Origin: Cristatella mucedo
Lineage: Eukaryota; Bryozoa; Phylactolaemata; Cristatellidae
DNA: 64,000 nucleotides
Assembly: GCA_009760855.2 (NCBI GenBank)
Contig: WPIO01000044.1
Span: 2,181,393 to 2,245,392 of the forward strand
Direction of reading: 5' to 3'
Part shown: piece after piece, positions 35,200-47,900 of the stretch
How positions within the stretch are numbered: position 1 is the first letter of the stretch
Layout of the letters: every line of letters begins with the position of its first letter
The notes under the pieces: generated by a model
Databases searched by the model: none
What the model saw: only the letters and a program-made list of their open reading frames with translations
Told to the model about the DNA's origin: nothing
Translations under genes and position numbers: made by a program

Positions 35200-35273
<74 letters not shown>

Positions 35274-35321
35274 TCGCTCGCTCATTATCTCTCGCTCGCT
35301 CGCTCGCTCGCTCGCTCGTTC
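35180..35321. repeat. compound CT / CGCT microsatellite
   Basis: CGCT units (35180-35200) are followed by about 33 CT units (35204-35270), then ACTCGCTCGCTC and a second CGCT array (to 35321). The SLSL ORFs here are artefacts. Confidence 0.97.
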
Positions 35322-35681
35322 TCTGTCCTAGAAATACACTATGAGCAGTAATATGGGGGTACTACCAAATACGGCCGGTCCTTTAAGCAGCAGCTATAAC
35401 CTTACCAACAATGTCTTCCGTAATAACGGACTGTGGGAAACAAGGTTATAGCCCTTGATTCACGCAAACAACAAGCTAAACACACCTAGTATGCAGTATC
35501 TTTTCGCTGCCGGCTGACGCACAGCCTTCAAGACTACGGAAGGCGGCCGCGGATGGCCAAGTGACGATTGCAAACGACGAGATAATCGAAGAGCTCATGT
35601 GTACTACTATTGATAGCGTAAAGGCGAACACCCAGCACCTCTCTTAACTTATCCATTGAAACCAAACAAAAGCTTCTTACC

Positions 35682-35861
35682 AATACTAGCGCGATTCTCC
35701 TCCTGACTTATACGGCAGCTGCCGGGTGGGCCGGCCTTCAAAAATGGCGCGCTCTTATCCGGTAGGACGACCTTGCGTTCGTACATAGATATATATTCAG
35801 AGTTATGAGTGGATAACCTGTCCACTTTTAATGCCGTCCCGCCGCAATCTAACCGGAACAT
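35682..35861 (-). CDS. unidentified candidate first exon
   Basis: An ATG-started frame on the minus strand reads MFRLDCGGTALKVDRLSTHN, then YISMYERKVVLPDKSAPFLK and AGPPGSCRISQEENRASIG. It stops being needed at a clean ATTG|GTAAGA donor. The composition looks like a real soluble protein rather than repeat translation, and the stretch does not resemble the repeat families around it. I do not recognise the product, and no following exon was found before the separase start. It could be a lone gene fragment. Confidence 0.35.
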
Positions 35862-36344
35862 TTATGATTTGGCATAGAGTAAACTCAGTGCCGCCTTTTA
35901 TTTGATCGCCGCCCTTCCAAAAAAAGTCTTGAGTTTAACCCAATTTTCACGGGTTCAGGTCAATTTCCACCTAAAACCTGTAGTTTCCGCCCACCATTTT
36001 GCACCGATGAGTTTTCTAGCAATAAATTTGTAAAACAACAGAGCAAATTGAGCAGAATATAAGTGTACCTATTGCAGACAATAAATACAATAAATAGAAA
36101 AACAAGCAAAAAGTGAAGCCACTCACTGTAAAACTGCCGAAACTCAACAAAACGGCCATATCATATGTCAAACTCTGCAACAGGAAAAGACTGAAGAAGA
36201 AGCCCGAGAGCTTCTTGCTGCTAAAGCTCAACGAATGCCTCAGTTATGACAAGGTCAATAACTAACAGATACCGAAGGTAAGATTCGCACACTTCACGAC
36301 CCAGGTAGCGGCATGTAGTCCTTGCCCGAGAGAACGTCGGGCTC

Positions 36345-36515
36345 ACAAGTCATGCTGACCCCGTGCACGTCACCCCTGAACATGTCATGCTTGTTGAGAT
36401 CAAGCATGCTACCACTAAAAATTTGATTGTGCTTCCTTTGCAGAAAATGTAAAGTGCCTAGAAAGAGATTGAGTTCTCTGTGGACGCTATATCAAATGTG
36501 TTATTACTATTTATT
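36345..36515 (+). mobile_element. LINE family 2 3' end
   Basis: It reads ATGCTGACCCCGTGCACGTC, then AAAGTGCCTAGAAAGAGATT and GAGTTCTCTGTGGACGCTAT, ending in ATTACTATTTATTAT. Confidence 0.75.
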
Positions 36516-37163
36516 ATGGTGGGCTTACAACTAGGTCAGCGGACACTCGGGCCCGCATTGTTATGCAGCACTGAGATTTCCCGTGATTTTCACGAGCTTT
36601 AACTACTGCATGTAAGTTTTGCGTTGAATATGCACCTGCAAAATCACAAGACTGTTGTTTAGTTGCCTGCAGCCCAGTGGTGTAGGGCGAGGCAGACGAC
36701 GCTTCGAGAAAGCAGCTACAGCATCGCTCCGTAGCGTCGTCTCCAACTCAAGACTGCGAACACCTAGCTAGGCTTCTTCCATAAATCTGTTAAAACAGTA
36801 ATTTCAAAGTTGGTCTACAGACGGACTGCGAGAGACGTGCAGGAGCGAATCTAGCCTATCGCTCTGATTACGTCGTTATATCAAATGTATTACTACTATT
36901 ATTATTATTATTGTTATTATATTAGTACACTCGGCCAACCGAACTATATACGAAATAGTCTGCCCTGACTGGGTGGCCACGCCCATTGACCTTAAACGCC
37001 AATTCTACTCAGTTCAACGTCCCACTCAACCTTCACCTTGAATGATCGCGGTTGCCCGCGCTATTCCAGTGCCTCCAGCGTTGCTGTTTACTGAAGCGAC
37101 TGAAAATTTTGCTTAGCGATCAGCTGATTTAACACGACTGTGGTCCTGAGTGCTGAAACCATA

Positions 37164-37215
37164 ATGAGATTCCGAGCTGTAGCGCAGGGCACTACCAACG
37201 TTCAGAACTTGTCCA
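37164..37215 (+). CDS. HUS1: HUS1 exon 1
   Basis: The ATG sits in ACCATAATGA and encodes [17 protein letters not shown] before a TCCA|GTAAGC donor in phase 1. The MRFRA start matches the conserved HUS1 N-terminus MKFRA, which fixes the start codon. Confidence 0.92.
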
Positions 37216-37467
37216 GTAAGCTGCTACCGGTAGGCTAGCGTTTTCGCAGCTATGCAGCTGCTGCGAACGACTCGAGCCCGAACCGCGGCTCCCGTGCGAC
37301 AGCCGGGCAGCGTGACATCGCAGCCTGACTGACTGCATATCTCAAGCTTGTGAAGTTCACAGGACCGCATAGAGTAACTTAAGTGTAGTGCGATTTGGTC
37401 GGTCATCGAGGTGACTTCATTATTACACATGTATGATGCCGCTAGATATTGCCCCGGTGGCCTGCAT

Positions 37468-37514
<47 letters not shown>

Positions 37515-38903
37515 CGCACGCGCGTGCATATGTGTGTGTGTGTTATGGCATAAAGCACCTGAATAGAGATTAAGTTCTCTTAGTAGGGCACTATCTAAAT
37601 TGTATATATATATATATATACATATGTATATGTATATATAATTTATATAGTGCCCGAATAGAGCTTAATCCTTCAGGTGCTTTATGCCTGCCGTAGGGCT
37701 CGAGCCCACGACTTTGGTAGTCAAAAGCGAGTACCTTATTCCTGTGCCAAACCAGTGCGTCATATTTTTCTTGCATCTTTTATAGATGTCGTTTGTACAG
37801 TTGCGAAACTGGCAAAGATGTGCATTCTTAGGATAAACAGTACGAAGCTGTTCTTCATACTGAGTGAACGGATCCTACAGGGCGGTACACAGATGTGGTG
37901 CGAGATTCCAAAGGTTAGTGCATCGTGCTGCTAGCACTCTTTTAATGTGTGCATTAAAGTTTGGTCTGCAACCGCTTATCATCTGTGGATTGCTACAAAG
38001 CGAACAGCTAATATTGGGCTAGGGAAGATGTGTGCTTTAACTAGGACATCCTCTATGGGGCATTGTTGTTTTTTTAGATGTGCACTGCTCTAGTTTTGTA
38101 TGACTAGGCATGTTTCTTCGTGGGCTTGTCGTGTCTTGATCGCCTTTAGACAGTTTTCTCCCTTGCCCCTCCATTCTTAGCATGCAAAACATTCTGCTTT
38201 TCAGTCGTTGCAGAATTCGAATCACAATAGTTTCAGACATGGCTAAGGCTATTGCTGAACGTAGACAGAAAACTTCCCAGCAGCCACAGGGGCATGCATG
38301 CTCCTCCACGTTATTTACTATCGTGTCCTACCCTCTTTGCTGCCGTTCAACGGCCTGCTCGTAGCTAAGCCTCTGCAGCCACGAGCCTTGCAAGCGCCTC
38401 TGCGTCATTGGGACGTGAGCTTGGCGGCTTACTGTGCTCGATGCAACAAAGAAGACGTAAGAAGTACCACACAATTAAGAAGAACGTTTAGAACATGAAA
38501 AATGTAGAAGAAAAATAGCAAAGGATGGCTGTGAAGGAGGCTCCAGAAACGTCTGAAGGAATAAAGACAGAATCGTAACATAACAATTGTTGAAAAACAA
38601 AATGCAAGGACAGCTCATATGCAGTGACAGCTAAAGTCTCAGCTTGACCCTGGAAGGTATCATAAAGAAGTCCAGTAAGGTTGATGCTACCTAAGAAGTT
38701 GCCAGAGCCGGTCAGTCATATGCCGGAAGGACTTTGAGGTCTGCTCCTCAGTCAAGCTGGCTGCTTACCTGCAGCCCCCCCCCCCCAGAATGCAGCAGTA
38801 TGCCTGGAAGCGTTAAGTTCTTACCCTTGGAAGAATCTGTTTGGTTCTTGTCTATGTTCTTGTCTGTGCCTTTTTGGTTGCAACCTTTGATTAAAAGCTA
38901 ATG

Positions 38904-38980
<77 letters not shown>

Positions 38981-41900
38981 GGACACAGCCTGCCTGGGAA
39001 CCCTGCGAAATGCTCGTAGGTGAAATGGATTTGAAACTTGATTATCCATTCGTAGCAAACATGGAAGATTCTGCTTCCGGTGTGATAAGATTGCACGATG
39101 GTATTCCGAAGGTAGCTGAGCACGGCAGAAATAAAGAGTGCCCACACCTTAGTACAACATGTCCACAAATCTGAACCGTAGAGCTGTCTATTTCAAAGCC
39201 TCGGAGGCACGAGTGTACAGCACCAGCCATAGCGTATGACTCTTCGAAGCCCAGGACACATCTGAACTCACTCACGGTTACAAGAGTTGGGCTTTTTATG
39301 TCACCTAACCGTGGGTTATTGAAAACCCGGCTTCTAATTATTATAACTCATAAACCTTGGAATAATGTCTAGGAAGTCATAATCCGGCTGATGTACCGTG
39401 CCATCGGTTCGCTTCTGTTCTGCTCTTTGTTGTCAAATATTTAGTTTTAAGATGTCGACATATGCTGCATAAATAGACCCTGTGGCCCTCGAGATTGTTA
39501 TGAGCATAGCTGTGTTCCCTCGAGATTGTTAAGCTTTTCTGTCGTAGCATCACTGCATCTCTGTAATTGACAGATCAGTCAATTTTCAATTTACAAATCA
39601 GTTTGTGTGCCTGAACCAGTGCCCGGATGCTGTATGTACATGCTGAAGGAGAGAGCTCTGATTTGCATAAGCAAAAGATTGCTAACAATCGAAGAGTAAA
39701 AAGTAGTTAACCAAAGCAAGCATTAAATACTATAATATTTAGGCCAAGCAAAAACTATGTAAGCAGAAGCAATAAATAAGCCGCCTGTGCCTTTTTATCT
39801 TTCTAATGTACAGGGTATAGTACCCACGCACCTAAACGGCCTCTTGGCTAATGTGGCGCTTAAAATCCAGCTGTCGTTACTCGGAGGCTGATAAATTTCT
39901 ATGACTACGATGAGCCGTTTCTCCTCCATGTCAGAAGATGAGACAGGTGTGTGCCTCTATGTAATCTATGTATGTCTATGTAAGTCTATGTAATCCAAAT
40001 ACATCCACAGCAAAATCTTCTGGCATCAGTTTTTGGACAAGATCCCAGTACTTAAGCTTTAGAAGTTCAAAATACTTGGAGTATTTTCTGGTCAATTAGC
40101 CAAATCCTTGGGGTTGGCGAAGACTTCCATGCAACCGGCATCTGGAACTAATTGGCTGATTACTAACCTTGGATCGGCAGCTTACTAGGGCCACTAGCCA
40201 CTGGGACCGTTGCAGGATGATTACCTAGCAAGCGTTGGCTACCGGTTCGGTGTCATAAGTTTGCCATCCTTCTCATAGCCTTCAGCTTAATGACATATAG
40301 CAGCTGATCTTTCGTTTCGACGTCAGAAGCATCTTGAGTTTTTGTAGGGAATTATGTGGTACAAAGTACCGAGTGCTAGCCCGGCCAATTCATATCGGAA
40401 TGAGTGCCGTGTCGATTGACGCACCGATCGACGTTTGAGCGGTGAGATGAGTTCTTATGGCCCTAGTCCTAGCTGAGCAGTGGCAGAGGGCCTTATGCTA
40501 GGCTGTTAGGCCATGAGCAGTTGCAGAAGGAGGCCCTTGTGCTGCGTTTGTGAGATACGATCAAATGCTATCTCGCCTTGCTTGAAAACTGCGAACATCA
40601 TCAATAGGAGCTGGTTAGCAGCTTTAAAGAATAGCATGACCATCAGGGGAATTGTGACGAGCATAAAACAAGAGCTCACTGCCTGTGGGCTCACTTTGCT
40701 GAGTTATATTAGTTCCGTCACGGAAGACAACGCTGTGCAATCTTGTGGCATGGCGCAGGGACTTTCTGTCTTTAATTAGTAGAGAAAATAATAATACATT
40801 TGTATAGTACCCCAAGAGAAATAAGCCTCTTTATAGACAATTAACATGTGCCGGAAAGGAAGCATATATCAATTAAATAGTAATAACATGCACAGCAGCA
40901 GCGTGCAGCACACTTAGGACAATTCATTCGAACTTAATGAATGCTGTTTGGGAACAGGTGGGCTTTTAGCTTCTTTTCGAATGTCATCAAGTCAGGGGAT
41001 GGCATCATACCGGTGGGTAGTGATTTTTAGACTATGGGAGCACACTAACTTCAGGCATTGTCACCAAAAGATTTGGGGTTTGGTTATAGGCACAGCTAAG
41101 CAACTTCGGTCGGAAGAGCAGGTGGTGCAATGTATAGCCTGGTGAGGAAGTAGTTCCGATAGGTAGGTCGGAGCAAGAGAATGAAGAAGCCTTAAAAGTG
41201 AGTGATAGAACCTTGAAATCGATTCACTGCTTCTTCATGGGAGCCATTGCTGGTCGGCGAGAAGTTGTGTTGTGTAATGTGCCAGTTGCGGCATTCACGA
41301 CAAAATAGCTTAGCTGCAGGGTTTTTGAACCGGCTGCATCTTATTGCATAGGCATAGGCAGGAAGGCCTGAAAGTTTTTTGTTAAATCGGCATGTGGGCA
41401 CGAGGAAGGAGCACGGACAGGGTCCTGTGACTTGACAAGAAAACATCATTGACCTGCAGGTGGGGACTGCATGGGAAGCTGTAGTGGCTTCCTGCCAAGC
41501 TCCAGACTTGCTAAGAAATATAGCCTTGTTCTCGATGCTTGCTTCGGTATGATATGTTTGGTGTATTTCTGCCTATCAGTTTGAACTTCATAGGCGGTGT
41601 TTTTGCTCACAGGCCATCTCAGGCGGGATGAATTGATACATTATTTTTCTCTTACCCAAAGATTGTTGACAGCTGTTGCTTTAGTTAAGCCATATCTTGG
41701 GAACTAAAATTTGGTGGACATATGGTTATTTGCTGAGCTTTCTTTGAAGGTGGTTGGTCTTAGCCTGCTGGTAAGGTTCTCATATCACGTCAAGGACATG
41801 AGTTCAAGTCATAATAATAATAAGGCACTTGATAAAGCGCCCTCAGAGAACTCAATCCCTTTCTAGGCACTTTACATCTGTTGCAAAGGGAAATGCAACT

Positions 41901-44900
41901 GAATGGTGAGTAGTATCTAGCTTGATAAACAACATGAATAACATGGTTAGGGGTGACATGCACAGGGTCAGCATGCAAATGTGGTTAGTGGTAGCATGCA
42001 CAGTGTCAGCACGCATAAGCATATGAAGGACGAATCACAGGGACCCACTAAATGCTGTCCTAAATACGTGTGTTTTTAAGTTCTTTTTAAATGTGTGGTC
42101 AAGTCAGGGGATGTTCTGACGCAAGTCGGGAGGGAGTTCTAGGCTTTGGGACCATGCGAATTAAATGCACGGTCTCCAAAGGATTTCAGGTTTGTATGAG
42201 GTATTGGTAGACTGTTGGATTCCGAAAAGTGGGTGGTACGACGCTTAGACTGGTGGGGGAGTAGATCTGAGAGATAGGCTGGAGCCAAAGAATGAAGTGA
42301 CCTAAAAGTGAGCGACAAAACCTTGAAGTCGATCCGTTGCTTGACTGGTAGCCAGTGCAGGTCGGCGAGAAGTGGTGTGATGTGGCAACTGCGAAGCTCA
42401 CGACAGACAAGCCTAGCTGCAGAGTTTTGCACCAGCTGCAATCGCCTGATCGCACATGCTGGTAGGCCAGTAAGCAGTGAGTTGCAGAAGTCGAGACGGG
42501 ATGTCATGAATGCATGGACCAACTTACACGTGGTATCCTTATTTAAACAAGCCTTAATTTTAGCAAGGTTATGTAGCTGAAAGTAGGCAGATTTGACTGT
42601 GGAGCTGATGTGGTCGTCTAACGAGAGGTCACTTTGGAACATGACATCTAGATTTCGAGCTGATTCAACAGGACATATGCTAGCAGAGCCAATTTTGAGC
42701 GTCAGCCTTTCCAATTTGTGAATCGCACTGGGTTTGCCCATAACTAGTGTTAGTTTTATGCATGAGGTGATATTCAATTGCCTACTGCAAGTGGATGAAA
42801 GTCTCTTCTGCCACTGTGGAAATGAGGCTGTTGAATCAGATAATCGTTACTTTTGTTTTTTACTTTTAACTGAATACTACCCTGTTTATTGCACCTCCGG
42901 ATGACTCCTTGGCTACTGCCTTACCTGCAAGTCTGTTAATCATTAAAAAAAATATAATTCATGTGTATAGTGCCCTAAGAGAACTTAATCTCTATTCAGG
43001 TGCTTCACATATGCCACAGGGCTCGAGCCCACGACCTCGGCCAGACTTTGGTCGGGGCGAGCACCTTAACCACTGGGCCAAACCTGCACGGTGCATTACT
43101 TGTGACTGTATTCTGCCTGTATGCTCTGCTGCTGCTGCTACCGCCAATGTGCTGCTGCTGCCGCCGATATGCTGCTGCTGCCGATGTGCCTGCGAATGCA
43201 CCCAGGCACTGGCTTTTATCCGTGTGTTAGCCACCGTGGAGGTTTTTGAGGTGTGCTATGGAGGTATGCCACCGAGAAGTCTCTGGCAGAGACGTTGGTT
43301 GAGTCATGCAAGCTAAGATGTATTACATTCGGGTAGGTCGCATTCAAGACTAGCTGTCGGATATACCAGTCGCCTCATTGTCTCAAAGGCATTCGCCTTT
43401 CTTGCAATTCCATCAGATGACAAGCGTGCATAGGCTCTGCTCGAGAATCTGCAGCCCTTGCTGCAGTCGATGCTGTGTGCTCGTGTCTGGGCTCCTTGCT
43501 TTCGCCGAGCTTACGTCAGTCCAGTCAGGGCAAAAGACTGGCCTCGGGTGCCTTCACCTTGCTTGCATGTTCTAGAATGTTCTAGCTCATTGCGATAAAA
43601 AAATATGTATAATTCATTTGTATAGCGCTTAGAGAGATATTGGCCTCTGTCCATGTGTTTCATATATGCCTCGCCCCGGCTTGAGCCCACGACCTCGGTC
43701 GTGAAAGGCGATGGGTGTCCAAGATTGTTTGCACTTTTAAATTTGGACTCATTTATTTGTTTGTCAGAAGCTTTAAACAGGTATCTAGATTGCTACACCG
43801 ACAGCTGCATTGGTACTTTATCCACACTCACGACACACAGAAGAAGGGACTGATTAGGAGGGGGCGCGGTGTGCCTGCTGAGTCATGTAGCAGAAGCTCA
43901 GCCGCGTACCAGCGTATAACAGCCTTGCCTTTGTGTGCATTGGCACTCATCTGACCATTCGTGTGACAGACCGTAAGACCCAGCCTCCCTTACGGGTCTT
44001 CACCGACGATTTAGTGCCACAGAATCAGGTTCGTCTGGGTCAGCCATACCCAGGGTGCACTTGAAAGCCGGACTTGGGTGGAGCAAGCAACTTACCCCCT
44101 GGGTCTTTGCCCAGGAGGTAAGTTGCTTGCTCTTCCCGAGCCAGGTCGTGCGTTCGAATCCTGCAGTGGGCGATCCTTTATTGTCAACTGCAAGCAATGG
44201 TGATAGCTATTAAGGCTCTTTTTTATAGGCATGTTGCATAAAAAGTGCCTTGCACTCAGGACCTGGTTGTTTTAACGACCTGGGCTGCCCTTGAGCATTC
44301 CTTTTGCTGCTCACTTACGGGACTGCCTAATTCAAGCACTTGCCTCGATGATTCAATGCTTGTGCCTCAGCACTATGTCTGACCTAGTCCATAAGGCTAA
44401 GTGTGAAATTGTGGGTAGTTTTACAGGCTGTGTGCCAATTAAGCTGAAATAGCATTGCTTTGCTTAGTACTTCAATTGCATATGAGCTCGGTATTGGTAG
44501 ATCATCACTACTTAGTGCTAGCACTGTCTTCTTATCACTTGCATTTCATATCTAGGCGAGCTTCTTTACACAGTATGACGTCGATGGTGTCAGTCAAGAG
44601 CATAATGAAATTTATTTGGAGATAGCTGCGGACAGTCTTTCCAAGGCATTTAAGTCAACACAGGCAGCTCGAGTTGTCAAAATGAAGCTGACCAAAAAGG
44701 CAACACCCTGCATCACACTTGAGGTAGACGTGGTAAGTCGTCTTGCTGCCATGAAATCTTCAGTGCCGCCACTGCCAGTGTCCTTACTCCCCCCCCCTGT
44801 GTAAGATCTACCGATGTCGACTCCATTACTTCGGCAAAATTCGGATGTTATTCAACATTAGAGCTGCTGCTCTTATCGGGCTGGAACCCTGGGGTGTGCT

Positions 44901-47900
44901 GGTTCATCACTGACGGTGGTTTAATGTCGAATCTGTGCTGCAATTAATATTCATATATAGCTTACAAGTGCGGTTGGTTTGGTATAGTGTGGAGCGCATA
45001 GTTCCATTGCGTGCGCTCATCGGCCCAAGAGTTCACGAATTTCGACTGTTAAAATTTTGCAACCGTCTGCTTCTTTAAGCCATCAACTTCTGGATACAAC
45101 AGAACGATTGTGCATGACATTCCTGCCAAGGTTATAGCAACAAAATTATGGGGTGATTACCAGCAGCCTGGAACTGCTCATTTTGACGTAAGTGTTCAGG
45201 CTTCACTTAGCAACACATTTCGATTGCTATAATTGTTAAAGCTGCTGTGGTTTTAGCAATGCCAGCTGAGTGATGCCCTGTGTGATTAATTTCATAATTA
45301 CCTTTGGTGGGCGGTTGCATGTGAATGGCTATTTCGTGGGAACTAGCGGATTACTTTCCCATTCTGCAACTTGCACGTTGCATTCTTCTATTGACGTCGA
45401 AGGTGTATTTGAATGTGTCGAGTAGGTGCAAAGCCAAATTGCTCTTGTCCAAGTGCTCCAAATTGTCTGCTTTGATCCGTTGCATTTATCCGTGACATTT
45501 TCAGACTTGCATCCAAATAAACTGCTAAACTGAGCATAACGATACACACTTGAGTTAATATGGTTCTATATGTACTGCATTGTGAAAAAATCCTCACACC
45601 CTAAGACTCGCTATATAACCATAAAAATCTCAGTATTTTCTTAACTACGTGCTACCAAATTGGTTTACCACAGGGCAGGACTCTATTCCAAAGTAAAACT
45701 AGGGGCGTCCATCATTTGTCATCGGTTAGATTTGCTTGCTGCTTGCGTTGAGCCAAAAGCATGGCAATACGTTCTGTTCAGGTAGCTTCTACGACCACTT
45801 TTGGCTTTTTGACATAGTCGTCTAAGAGGATTCACTATACCATCGTTCCTTGGTCATGCCAGGGATTGTACTTCAGAAAATACTTAGGAGGAGCACAATC
45901 CCAGAACGGCTTCCTTCAGCTTCCGGCCGTCCCTGCTTGCTGTGCCCATCTATCAGTGTGCCTGCATCAACAAAGACAGCCGTGTTTTGCCGTCGCGAGT
46001 GTGGCCCTGTTGCCTCTTCTATGTTAACGGTAGAATATTCATGCACATACCCAATACTCAGGCACTTGCCAGCAGCCCTCCCAGACGAGATCATTTAAGA
46101 TTCGTGCAATTTGATCTGTACACTTGATGTCGTTATGCAATTCCAGTTGTCGTGATCAGAATCAGGTTCTGATTCTGGTCTGTCCAAGTATTCTGCTTAG
46201 CCAGAACGAGTCCGAACGTTCTTATCGGACAATGCTGTCACGTGAGTTTTTTAGAAGTATTCTTCGGCGATTAAAAATATACAGAAAGTTAATTTACGGT
46301 ACTTTCCGACAAATTATAGGCAGGAAGTGAACGAATTGCTGTTGGCACACTGTAGGCACACTGCCACTTTTCTTTGAGTGGGATTTGCTTGCAGCTGGAA
46401 ACGAAGATGATCGTACACCTGTACTGTCCTATCGCGACTACTACCGTCTACTTTGATCTTTAAGCTACACATTTGGATGTTAACTTTCTGAATCTGTGAT
46501 GACATTACCCTCAGCTTAAAGAATCTGTGCTTTCTGACCATACTAAAATTAATAAATATGTATATATACAGTCGTCCCTTGCCACTTCGAGCTTCGACTT
46601 TCGCGGCTTCACTCTATCGCGGTTTTTACAAATACTGTATATTAATTGAAAAGTTCCTTCCTCTCAACACCACTTCGCTGATCCAGCCCATGGATCAAGG
46701 CATTATTCGCGCGTTCAATGCCTTCCCCACTCAAAACACTCTGCAGCACCTCGTCGAAGGATGGACCTTGAGGAGAACTTTTTGCTGACAGAGTACTGGT
46801 GGCATTATACCATCGCGACCTGTCTGATGAACATCCAGGCCGTGTTGAATGACATGAAGACGGAGACCGTGAAGGCCAGCTGGAAGAAGTTAACTGACGA
46901 TGATCTGGTGGAAATGGCTAAATCTGCGAGTGAGAAGGAGGAGGAAGAGCAGCCAGATGTTCTTGAGGGTCAGGAGGAGGAAGTTGGCCTTACACTTGAG
47001 CATCTCTCACAAGTCGTGAGAACTATTAGGGAAGTACAGGAAATGATTGGCAAATGGGACCCACAAATGATGCGTGCATTTTGGTTCCGGAATGGACTTG
47101 ATGTAGGGATGAAAGCCTACAAAAGCCTCCTCACGAATATGAAAAGACAGCGACAACAACTGCCTATCACGATGTTCTTCAGCCGTGCACCCAAACACCC
47201 ACTGCCTATGCCTAGTACTCCTTCGGTGGAAGAAAACGACGATGCACCTGTTCAAGATACTACACCACCTGAAGAATCCCCTACTGAGGTCGTGTCTTCA
47301 GAGGAGCAGTAACCTTTCTCTTCTTTGCTGTGCAGTACATCTCTTAATCTTCATCGCTTCATCATCGAACAAGTTATGTTATTTTCATAGGTTAGTGGTT
47401 GTGTGTAAGAACTGTGTAATTAAACGTACAATAATGATATGATATTTGTAACGTCTAATAAGTCTTATTTTCCCTTATTATGTCTAATATATATTGGGTG
47501 ATCCGAGTGTAACGGTGACTAAAGGGTGTTATTTCACGTCTAGAGACTATAATAATGTTGAAAAACGTATTTAGGTTGTAATCAGGTTTTTTCTTTGTGC
47601 TAACTACGAAAATATTCGATTTATAAATAAAGAATCCTACTTTGCGGAAATTCACCTATTGCAGTAGTCTGGAATGGATTAACCACGATAAACGAGGGTC
47701 GACTTTGTGTGTGTGTGTGCGTGCGTGCGTGTGTAACTCATTGGGATAGCGCCCTAAGAGAACTTAATCTTCAGGCACTTCAATGTGCCACGGGCTCGAG
47801 CCAATGACCTCAGTCATCAAATACATTCGCCTTGACCTTGGTCGTAAAAGGCAAGCACCTTTACCACTGGGCCAAACCAGTGAGCAAAACCCGCTGCCAG

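Noticed and set aside
35682-35861. Orphan exon as the true 5' exon of separase
   Set aside because: It ends in phase 1, while separase exon 1 begins with an ATG after an in-frame stop; the peptide does not resemble a separase N-terminus.
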